Positions 17,267 through 25,287 of a DNA stretch of 64,000 nt are shown piece by piece. A program made the translations under genes and the position numbers. The stretch is taken from positions 124,001-188,000 of the forward strand of contig NZ_BAABEX010000013.1 in assembly GCF_039540375.1 (NCBI RefSeq), in the 5' to 3' direction. Positions within the stretch are counted from its first letter, which is position 1. Each line of letters opens with the position of its first letter. Source of the stretch: Acidovorax_G lacteus. GTDB taxonomy: Bacteria > Pseudomonadota > Gammaproteobacteria > Burkholderiales > Burkholderiaceae_C. The notes under the pieces are model-generated. The model ran no database searches, was not told the DNA's origin, and saw only the letters and a program-made list of their open reading frames with translations.

Positions 17267-19539
17267 TGGCCCGAGCACCGCTGTCGGGCCGCCCGGTCCG
17301 CACTTCATCGGCCGTCCGTTGGGCGCTCGGTGTGGGGGCTGCGATCGCCGTGGCCATTGGCCTCGTCCTGCTGTTTCTCTTGACGCTTGCGACCAACAAC
17401 CGTGCGCTCTATGAGCGCAACTATGGGTGGCTGTTCGGCGTCAACGTGCTCGTGGCCGGGCTTTTGCTCGCAGTGCTGGTCTGGATCGGGGTAAGGCTGC
17501 TCATGCGCCTACGCCGTGGGCGGTTTGGCAGTCGGCTTCTGGTCAAGCTTGCGGCCATTTTTGCCCTCGTTGGACTCGTGCCTGGCGTGCTGATTTATGT
17601 GGTGTCTTACCAGTTTGTCACGCGTTCCATCGAAAGCTGGTTTGATGTCAAGGTCGAAGGCGCGCTGTCTGCGGGGGTCAACTTGGCCCGTGTGTCGCTG
17701 GAGTCCATGGCGACAGACATGGCCAACAAGACGCGCACCGCGAGCGTTCAACTCGCCGGGGTGCCGGACGCGGCCGCCGGTCTGGTGCTGGAGCGCATAC
17801 GGGACCAGCTGGGGGCCGCTGATGTCGTGCTCTGGAATGCCAATGGTCAGGCAATTGCCGGTGCGGGGCAGTCGCGCTTCGACCTGAGTCCGGACAGGCC
17901 CTCGCCAGGCCAGCTGCGCAATGCGCGCCAGCAGCGCGCCATCGCGCAGATCGAAGGGCTGGACGAGAGCAGCGAGCTCGACATGGCACAGGGCGTGCGG
18001 GTCAAGACCCTCGCGCTGGTGGTGACGCCCGGAGTAGGCCTGCTGGTAGAGCCGCGCTATCTGCAGGCCACGCTGCCCTTGCCGCCGGCGCTTGTTGCCA
18101 ATGCGCTGGCCGTTCAGGAGGCGAATCGAGAGTACCAGGAGCGCGCGCTGGCGCGCGGCGGCTTGCGGCGCATGTACGTCGGCACCCTGACCTTGAGTCT
18201 GTTCCTGGCCGTTTTTGGTGCGGTTTTGTTGGCGGTGCTTCTGGGCAACCAGCTAGCGCGTCCTTTGCTCGTGCTTGCGGAAGGGGTTCGCGAGGTGGCA
18301 GCGGGCAACCTGAGTCCCAAGGCCGCCCTCCAGGGCAAGGATGAGCTGGGCGGGCTCACGCGCTCCTTCGCCTCCATGACGCAGCAGCTGGCCGAGGCCC
18401 GGACCACGGTGGAGCAGAGCATCCGCGAGGTCGAAGGGGCCCGCGCCAAACTGCAGACGATTCTCGACAACCTGACGGCTGGCGTGGTGGTGTTGGATGC
18501 GCACGGCCGCGTGCAGTCGGCCAACCCGGGCGCTACGCGGATCCTGCGCGCTCCGATGGCGGCATTCGAGGGGCGGGCGCTGGCCGACGTTCCGGGCCTG
18601 GAGGAGTTTGCAAAGGCTGTTCGAAAGCAGTTCGAAGGTTTCGTCGGCGTGCGGGATGAACACTTGGTCGACCATTGGCAGCAGGCCTTCGAGATCCATC
18701 CGTCTGCCGGCGGCGATGGCCAAAACGCCACGAGCATTGTGGCGCGCGGCGCAGTGCTGCCTGATGGCGCCTGGCTGTTGGTGTTCGACGATATCTCCGA
18801 AATCGTGTCGGCCCAGCGCGCAAAGGCCTGGGGCGAGGTCGCGCGCCGTCTGGCGCACGAGATCAAGAATCCGCTGACACCGATCCAGCTCTCGGCCGAG
18901 CGGCTCGAAATGAAGCTCTCGGGCAAACTGCCCGACCCGGAGCAAGCCATCCTCGCCAAGTCGGTGCGCACCATCGTCGATCAGGTGGATGCGATGAAGC
19001 GCCTGGTCAACGAGTTCAGGGACTACGCCCGCCTGCCGTCGGCGGATCTGGCGCCGCTCGATCTCAATGCGCTGGTGTCGGATGTGCTGGCGCTGTATGC
19101 CCCCGAAAACGCCCGTGTGCCGGTGGAGGTCGAACTGGATCCGCGCTGCCCGCGCATCGCGGGCGATGCCCAGCAGCTGCGGCAGGTGGTGCACAACCTG
19201 CTGCAGAACGCGCAGGACGCCACCGAGCAACACGCGGCCAGCACCGGGGTGGCGCCTGCGCCAGTGCGCATCGTCACGCGCTGGAGCGAGACCTCGCGGC
19301 GCGTGCGCCTGTCTGTGGTGGACCACGGCGGCGGCTTCCCGGCCCACATCTTGCAACGTGCGTTTGAGCCGTACGTCACCACCAAGGTGCGAGGCACCGG
19401 GCTCGGGTTGGCGGTGGTCAAAAAAATCGCAGACGAGCACGGCGCGCGCATCGACCTGTCGAACCGCACGGAACAGGGGGTCGTGCGCGGCGCGCAAGTA
19501 TCGCTATCATTCGCCCCTGACATCGCGGTGGCGTCATAA
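17266..19539 (+). CDS. ntrY: NtrY-type membrane sensor histidine kinase
   Basis: This 757-residue inner-membrane kinase probably phosphorylates the NtrX-like regulator 35 nt downstream. Order: two N-terminal membrane helices (about 20-45 and 55-80), a third at about 90-110, a periplasmic sensor part, a helix near 310-330, HAMP (about 330-385), PAS (about 400-500), HisKA with phosphoacceptor His531 in RRLAHEIKNPLTP, and HATPase_c with N-box NLLQNAQDA and G-box RGTGLGLAVV. I chose ATG 17266 over the TTG one codon earlier. Nitrogen control is a family inference only. Confidence 0.88.
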   Translation: MARAPLSGRPVRTSSAVRWALGVGAAIAVAIGLVLLFLLTLATNNRALYERNYGWLFGVNVLVAGLLLAVLVWIGVRLLMRLRRGRFGSRLLVKLAAIFALVGLVPGVLIYVVSYQFVTRSIESWFDVKVEGALSAGVNLARVSLESMATDMANKTRTASVQLAGVPDAAAGLVLERIRDQLGAADVVLWNANGQAIAGAGQSRFDLSPDRPSPGQLRNARQQRAIAQIEGLDESSELDMAQGVRVKTLALVVTPGVGLLVEPRYLQATLPLPPALVANALAVQEANREYQERALARGGLRRMYVGTLTLSLFLAVFGAVLLAVLLGNQLARPLLVLAEGVREVAAGNLSPKAALQGKDELGGLTRSFASMTQQLAEARTTVEQSIREVEGARAKLQTILDNLTAGVVVLDAHGRVQSANPGATRILRAPMAAFEGRALADVPGLEEFAKAVRKQFEGFVGVRDEHLVDHWQQAFEIHPSAGGDGQNATSIVARGAVLPDGAWLLVFDDISEIVSAQRAKAWGEVARRLAHEIKNPLTPIQLSAERLEMKLSGKLPDPEQAILAKSVRTIVDQVDAMKRLVNEFRDYARLPSADLAPLDLNALVSDVLALYAPENARVPVEVELDPRCPRIAGDAQQLRQVVHNLLQNAQDATEQHAASTGVAPAPVRIVTRWSETSRRVRLSVVDHGGGFPAHILQRAFEPYVTTKVRGTGLGLAVVKKIADEHGARIDLSNRTEQGVVRGAQVSLSFAPDIAVAS

Positions 19540-19574
19540 CAACAGCGCATCGCAGTACCAAGACGCTACAAACC

Positions 19575-20246
19575 ATGGCAAACATTCTGGTGGTGGACGA
19601 CGAACTCGGGATCCGAGACCTGTTGTCAGAGATCCTGAACGACGAAGGTCACAGCGTGGACCTCGCGGAAAATGCAAACCAGGCACGGGTGGCCCGTTCT
19701 GGCAATGCCTACGACCTGGTGCTGCTCGACATCTGGATGCCCGATACCGACGGCGTCTCGCTGCTCAAGGAATGGGCCATGGCGGGCACCCTGTCCATGC
19801 CGGTCATCATGATGAGTGGCCATGCCACCATCGATACCGCCGTCGAGGCCACGCGCATCGGGGCGTTTTCGTTTCTCGAAAAGCCGATCACTTTGCAGAA
19901 GCTGCTCAAGGCGGTAGAGCAAGCGCTGGCCCGACCTTCGGGCAGCGGCGCGACCTCTGGTCAGTCGGCTGCGCCTGCTGCTCCGGCCGAGGTGGTGGCG
20001 GGGGCGTTGGCGCCTGCAGCCATGCCAGTCTCTGATCCGGGGCCGCTGGCCCATCAGGGCTTCGATCTGGATCGCCCTTTGCGCGAGGCGCGCGATGGAT
20101 TCGAGAAGGCGTACTTCGAGTTCCATCTGGCGCGCGAAGGTGGTTCGATGACGCGAGTGGCGGAAAAGACCGGGCTGGAGCGTACCCATCTCTATCGCAA
20201 GCTGCGGCAACTTGGCGTCGAACTCGGTCGCAGCAAGAGAAACTGA
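19575..20246 (+). CDS. ntrX: NtrX-like response regulator lacking the AAA+ domain
   Basis: This 223-residue regulator pairs with the NtrY kinase just upstream. The N-terminal receiver has phosphoacceptor Asp52 (VLLDIWMP) with the acidic pair DDE at 8-10 and Lys in EKPI. A low-complexity Ala/Pro/Ser linker (about 123-160) joins it directly to a Fis-type helix-turn-helix (MTRVAEKTGLERTHLYRKLRQLG). Classical NtrX has about 450 residues with a sigma-54 AAA+ ATPase between these parts. That domain is absent and I see no remnant or frameshift, so this protein should not activate sigma-54 polymerase by itself. Confidence 0.85.
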   Translation: MANILVVDDELGIRDLLSEILNDEGHSVDLAENANQARVARSGNAYDLVLLDIWMPDTDGVSLLKEWAMAGTLSMPVIMMSGHATIDTAVEATRIGAFSFLEKPITLQKLLKAVEQALARPSGSGATSGQSAAPAAPAEVVAGALAPAAMPVSDPGPLAHQGFDLDRPLREARDGFEKAYFEFHLAREGGSMTRVAEKTGLERTHLYRKLRQLGVELGRSKRN

Positions 20247-20251
20247 GCTTT

Positions 20252-20282
20252 TTGCAGAAAGCGTCCGAAAGTAGGCTATAAT
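20252..20282 (+). promoter_or_regulatory. Candidate sigma-70 promoter of tRNA-Phe
   Basis: A perfect TATAAT lies at 20277-20282, 12 nt before the mature 5' end of the tRNA. A TTGCAG -35 candidate lies at 20252-20257 with a long 19-bp spacer. A separate promoter makes sense here because the regulator gene ends at 20246. Confidence 0.6.
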
Positions 20283-20294
20283 TTATATCTCTCT

Positions 20295-20370
20295 GGCCCG
20301 GTAGCTCAGTTGGTAGAGCAGCGGATTGAAAATCCGCGTGTCGGTGGTTCGATTCCGCCCCAGGCCACCA
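20295..20370 (+). tRNA. pheT: tRNA-Phe (GAA anticodon)
   Basis: A 76-nt cloverleaf with encoded CCA (20368-20370). The anticodon stem GCGGA/TCCGC encloses loop TTGAAAA with anticodon GAA at 20328-20330. The acceptor stem GGCCCGG/CCAGGCC has one mismatch: C5 (20299) faces A68 (20362). The other arms pair normally. An intrinsic terminator follows. Confidence 0.94.
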
Positions 20371-20375
20371 GATTC

Positions 20376-20406
20376 AACGCCCAGTCTTCACCGACTGGGC
20401 GTTTTT
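20376..20406 (+). terminator. Intrinsic terminator after tRNA-Phe
   Basis: CGCCCAGTC (20378-20386) pairs with GACTGGGCG (20393-20401) around a 6-nt loop and is followed by TTTTT. It ends the tRNA transcript. About 225 nt with no recognised feature follow before the next gene. Confidence 0.9.
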
Positions 20407-20633
20407 GTTTTGGGCGCTGCCGGTTGGCGAGGCGGGTGTCGAAGGGCGCTGCCTTGCTGGTTCCCTGCGCTCGCGCGCAGCGGCACCCCGCACCCTGCAC
20501 CCCGCGGGCTGTGACGCATGTGGCGTCGGCAGGGTGTCCGCGTCCGCCGAGGCGGCTCATGCGGCAGGTCCTGTCCGGGATGTCGCAGCCGTGCCGAGTC
20601 GGGCCACGTGAGGCCGCCGCCGCCATGCTTTGA

Positions 20634-21908
20634 ATGATGGCTATGTCTACTCTTTCCAAGACCGTGCTGGGCATTGACTTCGGTACCTCCAACTCGGCGG
20701 TGTCGGTGGCAGTGCCTGGCGAGAGCGTGCGCCTGTTGCCGCTCGAAGGCGGGGCACGCACCATGCCCACCGCCCTGTTTTTCAATGCCGAAGATCGCTG
20801 CACGCACTATGGCCGTGACGCCATGGCGCAGTACCTCGCGGGCACTGAAGGGCGCTTGATGCGCTCGCTCAAGAGCCTGCTGGGTAGCGCCCTGCTCCAG
20901 GAGCAGACCGCCATCTACGACGGTTCCATCCGCTACCACGAGGTGATCACGCGCTACCTGCAGATGCTGGCCGGCCATGCGCGCGATGCGCTGGGCGGCC
21001 TGCCGGGCCGGGTGGTATTGGGCCGCCCGGTGCATTTTGTGGACGACGATCCGGCGCGCGACCGGCAGGCCGAGGACGCGCTGCGCGAAGCCGCTGCGCG
21101 CGCCGGTTTTGCGCAGGTGCAATTCCAGCCTGAGCCGATTGCCGCCGGGCTGGACCACGAGCGCACGCTGGCGCGCGACAGCCTCGTGCTGGTGGTGGAC
21201 ATCGGCGGCGGCACCTCCGACTTCAGCGTGGTGCGCCTCGGGCCGGGCCGCCACGCCCAGGCAGACCGCCGCGGGGATGTGCTGGCCACGGCCGGTGTGC
21301 ACCTGGGCGGCACGGACCTCGACCGCCGCCTGAGCCTGCAGGCCGTGATGTCGCTGCTGGGCCTGCGCCATGTCGGCCCGCAGGGGCGCGAGGTGCCGAG
21401 CCGCGTGTTCTTCGACCTCGCCACCTGGCACCTGATCCCGTGGTGCTACAGCGCGCGTGCGCTGCGCGAAGCCCAGGCGCTGCGCACCGACTACACCGAC
21501 GCACACTTGCATGCGCGCCTCATGCGCGTGCTCGAGCAGCGCGACGGCCACCGGCTGGCCGATCTGGTCGAGCAAACCAAGATCGCCGTGTCGCAGACCG
21601 GGGCTGCCCATACGCTGGCCCTGGATTGCATGGAGCGCGGTCTGCAGGCCGAACTCACGCCAGAGGCCATGGCCGAGTACCTGCGCGAACCCCTGGCCCC
21701 GGTGGTGGCCTGCGCGCTCGACTGCGTGCGCCGCGCGGGCCTTGCGCCCCAGCAGCTCGATGCGCTGTACCTCACGGGCGGGTCGTCGGCGCTGCGCCCC
21801 CTGCGCACGGCGCTGGCCGCCGCGTTTGCGCCGGTGCCGCTGGTCGAAGGCGACCTGCTGGGCGGCGTGGCCAGCGGGCTGGCGCTCACCCCGGCCCCGG
21901 TGGCCTGA
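20634..21908 (+). CDS. Hsp70-family ATPase, YegD-like
   Basis: This is an actin-fold ATPase of the Hsp70 superfamily. The 424-residue product has the phosphate-1 motif LGIDFGTSNSAVSVAV near the N-terminus, phosphate-2 VVDIGGGTSDFSVV (about residues 185-198), and the adenosine motif LYLTGGSSALRPLR near 380. It ends after the nucleotide-binding domain, with no full substrate-binding domain, like the 450-residue YegD of E. coli. ATGs at 20634, 20637 and 20643 are all possible starts, with no clear ribosome binding site. The client is unknown. Confidence 0.85.
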   Translation: MMAMSTLSKTVLGIDFGTSNSAVSVAVPGESVRLLPLEGGARTMPTALFFNAEDRCTHYGRDAMAQYLAGTEGRLMRSLKSLLGSALLQEQTAIYDGSIRYHEVITRYLQMLAGHARDALGGLPGRVVLGRPVHFVDDDPARDRQAEDALREAAARAGFAQVQFQPEPIAAGLDHERTLARDSLVLVVDIGGGTSDFSVVRLGPGRHAQADRRGDVLATAGVHLGGTDLDRRLSLQAVMSLLGLRHVGPQGREVPSRVFFDLATWHLIPWCYSARALREAQALRTDYTDAHLHARLMRVLEQRDGHRLADLVEQTKIAVSQTGAAHTLALDCMERGLQAELTPEAMAEYLREPLAPVVACALDCVRRAGLAPQQLDALYLTGGSSALRPLRTALAAAFAPVPLVEGDLLGGVASGLALTPAPVA

Positions 21909-21956
21909 CGCCGTCCGGGTTGCGGCCCACCAGCCGCCATCGCAAGCGCTATCCAG

Positions 21957-22005
21957 TTGCTATTAAATTAATAGCTGCTTGTGCTTGATTGATAAGCACA
22001 AGCGC
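21957..22005. repeat. Family-1 dispersed repeat (copy a)
   Basis: A palindromic element with core TAGCTGCTTGTGCTTG, in the gap between the Hsp70-like gene and rsmI. GCTTGTGCTT (21977-21986) pairs with AAGCACAAGC (21994-22003). Related copies occur at 25067, 33041, 46333, 46678, 50770 (degenerate) and 56161 (inverted). Confidence 0.85.
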
Positions 22006-22088
22006 CGTATTTCGCTTATGACCTTGGTGGCCTTGCAGCCCGGGCCGCGGTGCGGTGCGGCGGGTCCAAGGCCTGCCGCGCGCAGTGT

Positions 22089-23054
22089 TCAGTCGGCGGC
22101 CTCCGCGCCCTCATCGTCGGGATCATTCTGGGCCTGTTCTGCCTGCCGCCAGCGCAGTGCGGTGTCGTACAGCGCGTTGCGCGGCGCGCCGCTGATCTCG
22201 GCCGCCAGCCGTACGGCGGTTTTCAGCGGCAGCTCGGGCAGCAGCACACGCAGCACGCGCAAACCTTCGTCGGGGCCGTCGCCTGCGTCGGCTGCGGCCG
22301 GGTGCAGCAGCACGGCAAATTCGCCACGGCTGCGCTGCGGGTTGCCGGTCAGCCAGGTGCGCAGGTCGGCGGCGGGGTGGGTGGTGATTTCCTCAAACTG
22401 CTTGGTCAGCTCGCGTCCCAGCGTCACCCGCCGAGAGCCCAGCACGGCCAGGGCGGTGGCCAGGTCTTCGATGCGGTGCGGTGCTTCGAGCAGCACCACG
22501 CAGCGCGGCTCCTGCGCCAGCGCGGCCACGGCCGTTTGGCGCTCGGCCGCCTTGGTCGGCAAAAAGCCCGCAAACACGAATTGCGGTGCCGCCGCGCCAC
22601 CGCCCACCGCGCCGGCCACGCTGAGCAAGGCGGTGACAGCGCTGGCCCCGGGCAGTGGCACCACGCGGTGGCCCGCCGCGCGCACGGCCGCAGCCAGGCG
22701 GGCGCCCGGGTCGCTCACGCCCGGCGTGCCCGCGTCGCTCACGTAGGCCACGCGTTCGCCACGTGCCAGGCGCTCCAGCACCTGCTGGGCGGCTTCGGCT
22801 TCGTTGTGCTGGTGCACCGCCAGCAGGCGGCCCGGGGCCTTGTCCACCCCGTAGCTGCGCAGCAGGCCCAGCGTGTGGCGGGTGTCCTCGCAGGCCAGCG
22901 TGTCGCACAGCTGCAGCACATGCAGCGCCCGCAGCGTGATGTCGGCCAGGTTGCCGATGGGCGTGGCCACGACGTACAGCGCCCCCTCGGGATAATGCTG
23001 GGCAGCGGCGGCGGCATGGGCGGCCGGCAGGGCGGGAGCGAACGATGCGGTCAC
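22089..23054 (-). CDS. rsmI: 16S rRNA (cytidine-1402-2'-O)-methyltransferase RsmI
   Basis: RsmI 2'-O-methylates C1402 in the ribosomal decoding centre. The product is a 321-residue tetrapyrrole-methylase-fold protein with LYVVATPIGNLADITLRAL near the N-terminus, CEDTRHTLGLLRSYG, and VSDAGTPGVSDPG. The start is GTG at 23054 (VTASFAP), because no ATG exists upstream of the core. That start overlaps the divergent yraN ATG by 10 nt. The C-terminal tail is Asp/Glu-rich (DDEGAEAAD). The pairing of rsmI with yraN-diaA-dolP is conserved in proteobacteria. Confidence 0.92.
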   Translation of the reverse strand: MTASFAPALPAAHAAAAAQHYPEGALYVVATPIGNLADITLRALHVLQLCDTLACEDTRHTLGLLRSYGVDKAPGRLLAVHQHNEAEAAQQVLERLARGERVAYVSDAGTPGVSDPGARLAAAVRAAGHRVVPLPGASAVTALLSVAGAVGGGAAAPQFVFAGFLPTKAAERQTAVAALAQEPRCVVLLEAPHRIEDLATALAVLGSRRVTLGRELTKQFEEITTHPAADLRTWLTGNPQRSRGEFAVLLHPAAADAGDGPDEGLRVLRVLLPELPLKTAVRLAAEISGAPRNALYDTALRWRQAEQAQNDPDDEGAEAAD

Positions 23055-23497
23055 TGAACTTCCTTGGAAAACGCGGCGCGCCGCCCGATGCTGCGGCTGC
23101 GGCGGCGGGCGATGCAGCGGGCCGCCCGCCCACCACCCGCGTGCGCGGACAGGTGGCCGAAGACCGGGCGCTGGCCCATTTGCAGGCAGCGGGCCTGCGC
23201 CTGCTGGCCCGTAATTATCGAACGCCGGGCCGCGGCGGCGGCGAGATCGACCTGGTGATGCGCGCGCCCGATGGCACCCTGGTGTTTGTGGAGGTGCGCA
23301 GCCGCCGCGGTCGCACCGCCGGGGGCGCGGCCGCCAGTGTGGATGCGGCCAAGCAGCAGCGCATCGTGCTGGCCGCGCGCCACTACCTGCTGCGCCTGTC
23401 GGCACCGCCGCCCTGCCGTTTTGATGTGGTGGCCCTGGAGGGCGACCCGGCCACGGGCCCGCTGCAGTGGCTGCGCGCGGCCTTCGATGCGGGCTAG
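23045..23497 (+). CDS. yraN: YraN / UPF0102 predicted endonuclease-like protein
   Basis: This is a small member of the UPF0102 family with a restriction-endonuclease-like core. The core is seen as GQVAEDRALAHLQAAGLRLL, the GGGEIDLVM motif, and LVFVEVRSR, which carries the E-x-K/R catalytic-type pattern. The ATG start gives 150 residues with a 33-residue Ala-rich tail before the core and overlaps the divergent rsmI start. GTG 23141 (VRGQVAED) would remove both oddities. The cellular role is not established. It heads the yraN-diaA-dolP row. Confidence 0.85.
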   Translation: MRSLNFLGKRGAPPDAAAAAAGDAAGRPPTTRVRGQVAEDRALAHLQAAGLRLLARNYRTPGRGGGEIDLVMRAPDGTLVFVEVRSRRGRTAGGAAASVDAAKQQRIVLAARHYLLRLSAPPPCRFDVVALEGDPATGPLQWLRAAFDAG

Positions 23498-23683
23498 CGG
23501 CTTTCGGCGTCGCACCGCGCGCGCAAAGGCAGGTGCGCGGGCGCCGGAGCCCGGCGTGCAGCCGTTCCGCGGCTGGGCTGGCCACGGCTCTGTGTCGGGG
23601 GGCGACCAACCGGATGCAAGGCCCGCCCCGTGGGTATGCTTTGCTACAAAAGCTGTAACACCGCCGGGTATCATCGCCATCCC

Positions 23684-24280
23684 ATGCTAGAGCAACGCAT
23701 CCAACAGCAATTCATCGACAGCGCCGACCTGAAGTACCAGGCCGCGCAGGCGCTGAGCCAACCCGTGTCGGACGCGGTGCAGGCCCTGCTGGCCTGCATG
23801 ACCGGCGGCGGCAAGGTGCTCGCCTGCGGTCTGGGTGCGAGCGCCGCTGAAGCCCAGCGCTTTGCGGCCTTCTGTGTGGCAGGGTTCGAGCGCGAGCGGC
23901 CGGAACTTGCCGCGCTGGCGCTGGTCAGTGACGGCAGCCAGCTCACGGCATCGCTGGGCGGGCTGGAGCCTGCGCAGCCACAGCCGTTTGCGCGCCAGGT
24001 GCGTGCGCTGGGGCAGGCGGGCGATGTGCTGTTGGTGGTGACGGTCTCGGGCAACGAGTCGGCACTGCAAGCGGCGGTGGAAGCCGCGCACGAGCGCGAC
24101 ATGACCGTGGTGGCCCTCACGGGCCGCACGGGCGGACGGCTGGCCCCGCTGCTGCGGGAGACCGATGTGTGGATCAGCGTGCCCCATGACCGGCCCGCGC
24201 GTGTGCACGAAGTGCATGCGCTGGTGGTGCACTGCCTGTGCGATGGCATGGACGCGCAGTTACTGGGTGAACAGGAGTGA
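23684..24280 (+). CDS. diaA: SIS-domain protein, DiaA/GmhA type
   Basis: This 198-residue protein has a sugar-isomerase (SIS) fold: GGGKVLACGLGASAAEAQRFAAF (glycine loop), a central VVTVSGNE phosphosugar-type loop, and DMTVVALTGRTGG. In E. coli the equivalent position between yraN and yraP is DiaA, which binds DnaA and times replication initiation. GmhA, a heptose isomerase, is the close paralogue. The synteny favours DiaA but the sequence alone does not exclude GmhA. The ATG at 23684 was chosen over an upstream in-frame ATG with no conserved sequence. Confidence 0.8.
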   Translation: MLEQRIQQQFIDSADLKYQAAQALSQPVSDAVQALLACMTGGGKVLACGLGASAAEAQRFAAFCVAGFERERPELAALALVSDGSQLTASLGGLEPAQPQPFARQVRALGQAGDVLLVVTVSGNESALQAAVEAAHERDMTVVALTGRTGGRLAPLLRETDVWISVPHDRPARVHEVHALVVHCLCDGMDAQLLGEQE

Positions 24281-24284
24281 TGTG

Positions 24285-24944
24285 ATGAAGCAGCGAACCT
24301 TGCAGAGAACCCTGGCCACGGTGTTGGCCGCCGCCGCACTGGCCGGTGGCCTGTCGGCCTGCGCACCCCTGGTGGTGGGAGGGGCTGTTGTCGGCACCAT
24401 GATGGCCATCGACCGCCGCACGGCTGGCATGCAGGTCGAAGACGAGGGCATCGAGCTGCGCGCAGGCAACCGCATCCGCCAGCAGTTGGGTGACCGCGTG
24501 CATGTGAATGTCACGAGCTACAACCGCCAGGCGTTGATCACGGGTGAAGTGCCCAACGCGCAGGATCGCCAAGCGGTCGAGCAGATCGTCTCGCAGGTCG
24601 AGAACGTGCGCTCGGTGGTCAACGACCTGGCGATCATGCCGCCCAGTTCCCTGAGCCAGCGCTCCAACGACACGCTGATCACCGGCAAGGTGCGCGCCAG
24701 CCTGGTGGATGCGCGCGACATCACGGCCAACGCGTTCAAGGTGGTGACCGAGCGCAATGTCGTGTACCTCATGGGCATCGTGTCGCAACGCGAAGCCCAG
24801 CGCGCCACCGACGTCGCCCGCGGCGTGAGTGGCGTGGCCAAGGTGGTCCGGGTGTTCGAAATCATCTCCGAAGAAGAGCTGCGTCGCATTGCGCCCCAGC
24901 CTGCACCCGTCACCCAGGACCCGGCAGCTTCCCCGCGTACCTGA
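24285..24944 (+). CDS. dolP: BON-domain outer-membrane lipoprotein, DolP/YraP type
   Basis: This 219-residue lipoprotein has lipobox L-S-A-C with lipidated Cys26, and two BON domains (about 50-115 and 130-195; the second holds VYLMGIVSQREAQRATDVARGVSGV). DolP in E. coli supports outer-membrane integrity and BAM activity. The start is 4 nt after the diaA stop, so the two are co-translated. The tail is Pro/Ala-rich. Confidence 0.88.
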   Translation: MKQRTLQRTLATVLAAAALAGGLSACAPLVVGGAVVGTMMAIDRRTAGMQVEDEGIELRAGNRIRQQLGDRVHVNVTSYNRQALITGEVPNAQDRQAVEQIVSQVENVRSVVNDLAIMPPSSLSQRSNDTLITGKVRASLVDARDITANAFKVVTERNVVYLMGIVSQREAQRATDVARGVSGVAKVVRVFEIISEEELRRIAPQPAPVTQDPAASPRT

Positions 24945-25287
24945 GCGGGAGGCCGCGCTTGCACGGAGCAGGCGCGCTGCCCCCGCCGTGCCGACGGCGC
25001 AAGCGGGTGAAGCCGCCCGCGCCGTGGGCTCGACAACCCATGCGGTCCACCGGCACAGCCCGGTTCTGCTATCGATTTAATAGCTGCTTGTGCTTGATTT
25101 TCAAGCACAAGCAGCCAAAAACGTCACCAGTCCAGGGTGGGGCTCTGGCGGTAGTGGGCGCAGAGGGGCATATGGTCGGTGCGTATGCTCCGCAGCGCGC
25201 TCACGCCGCCCGGGTGGCTGGCATGGTGCGGCCGGCTCGGGCAACGGTCCCCAGCAGCGGGCGGCGATGCCCCCGCCACAAGCGGTG
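24945..25287. other. 343-nt intergenic region between dolP and the dehydrogenase gene
   Basis: Two convergent genes end on either side. The only structured element seen is the family-1 repeat at 25067-25120. No credible ORF or terminator with a T-run was found in the rest. Confidence 0.7.
25067..25120. repeat. Family-1 dispersed repeat (copy b), full length
   Basis: The best-formed copy: a TGCTATCGATTTAATAGC arm, then GCTGCTTGTGCTTGA paired with TCAAGCACAAGCAGC, then CAAAAA. It lies between convergent genes, so the long stem could act as a bidirectional 3'-end structure. Confidence 0.9.

Noticed and set aside
20371..20633. Small ORFs downstream of tRNA-Phe
   Set aside because: They read through the tRNA or its terminator and have no ribosome binding site or family resemblance.
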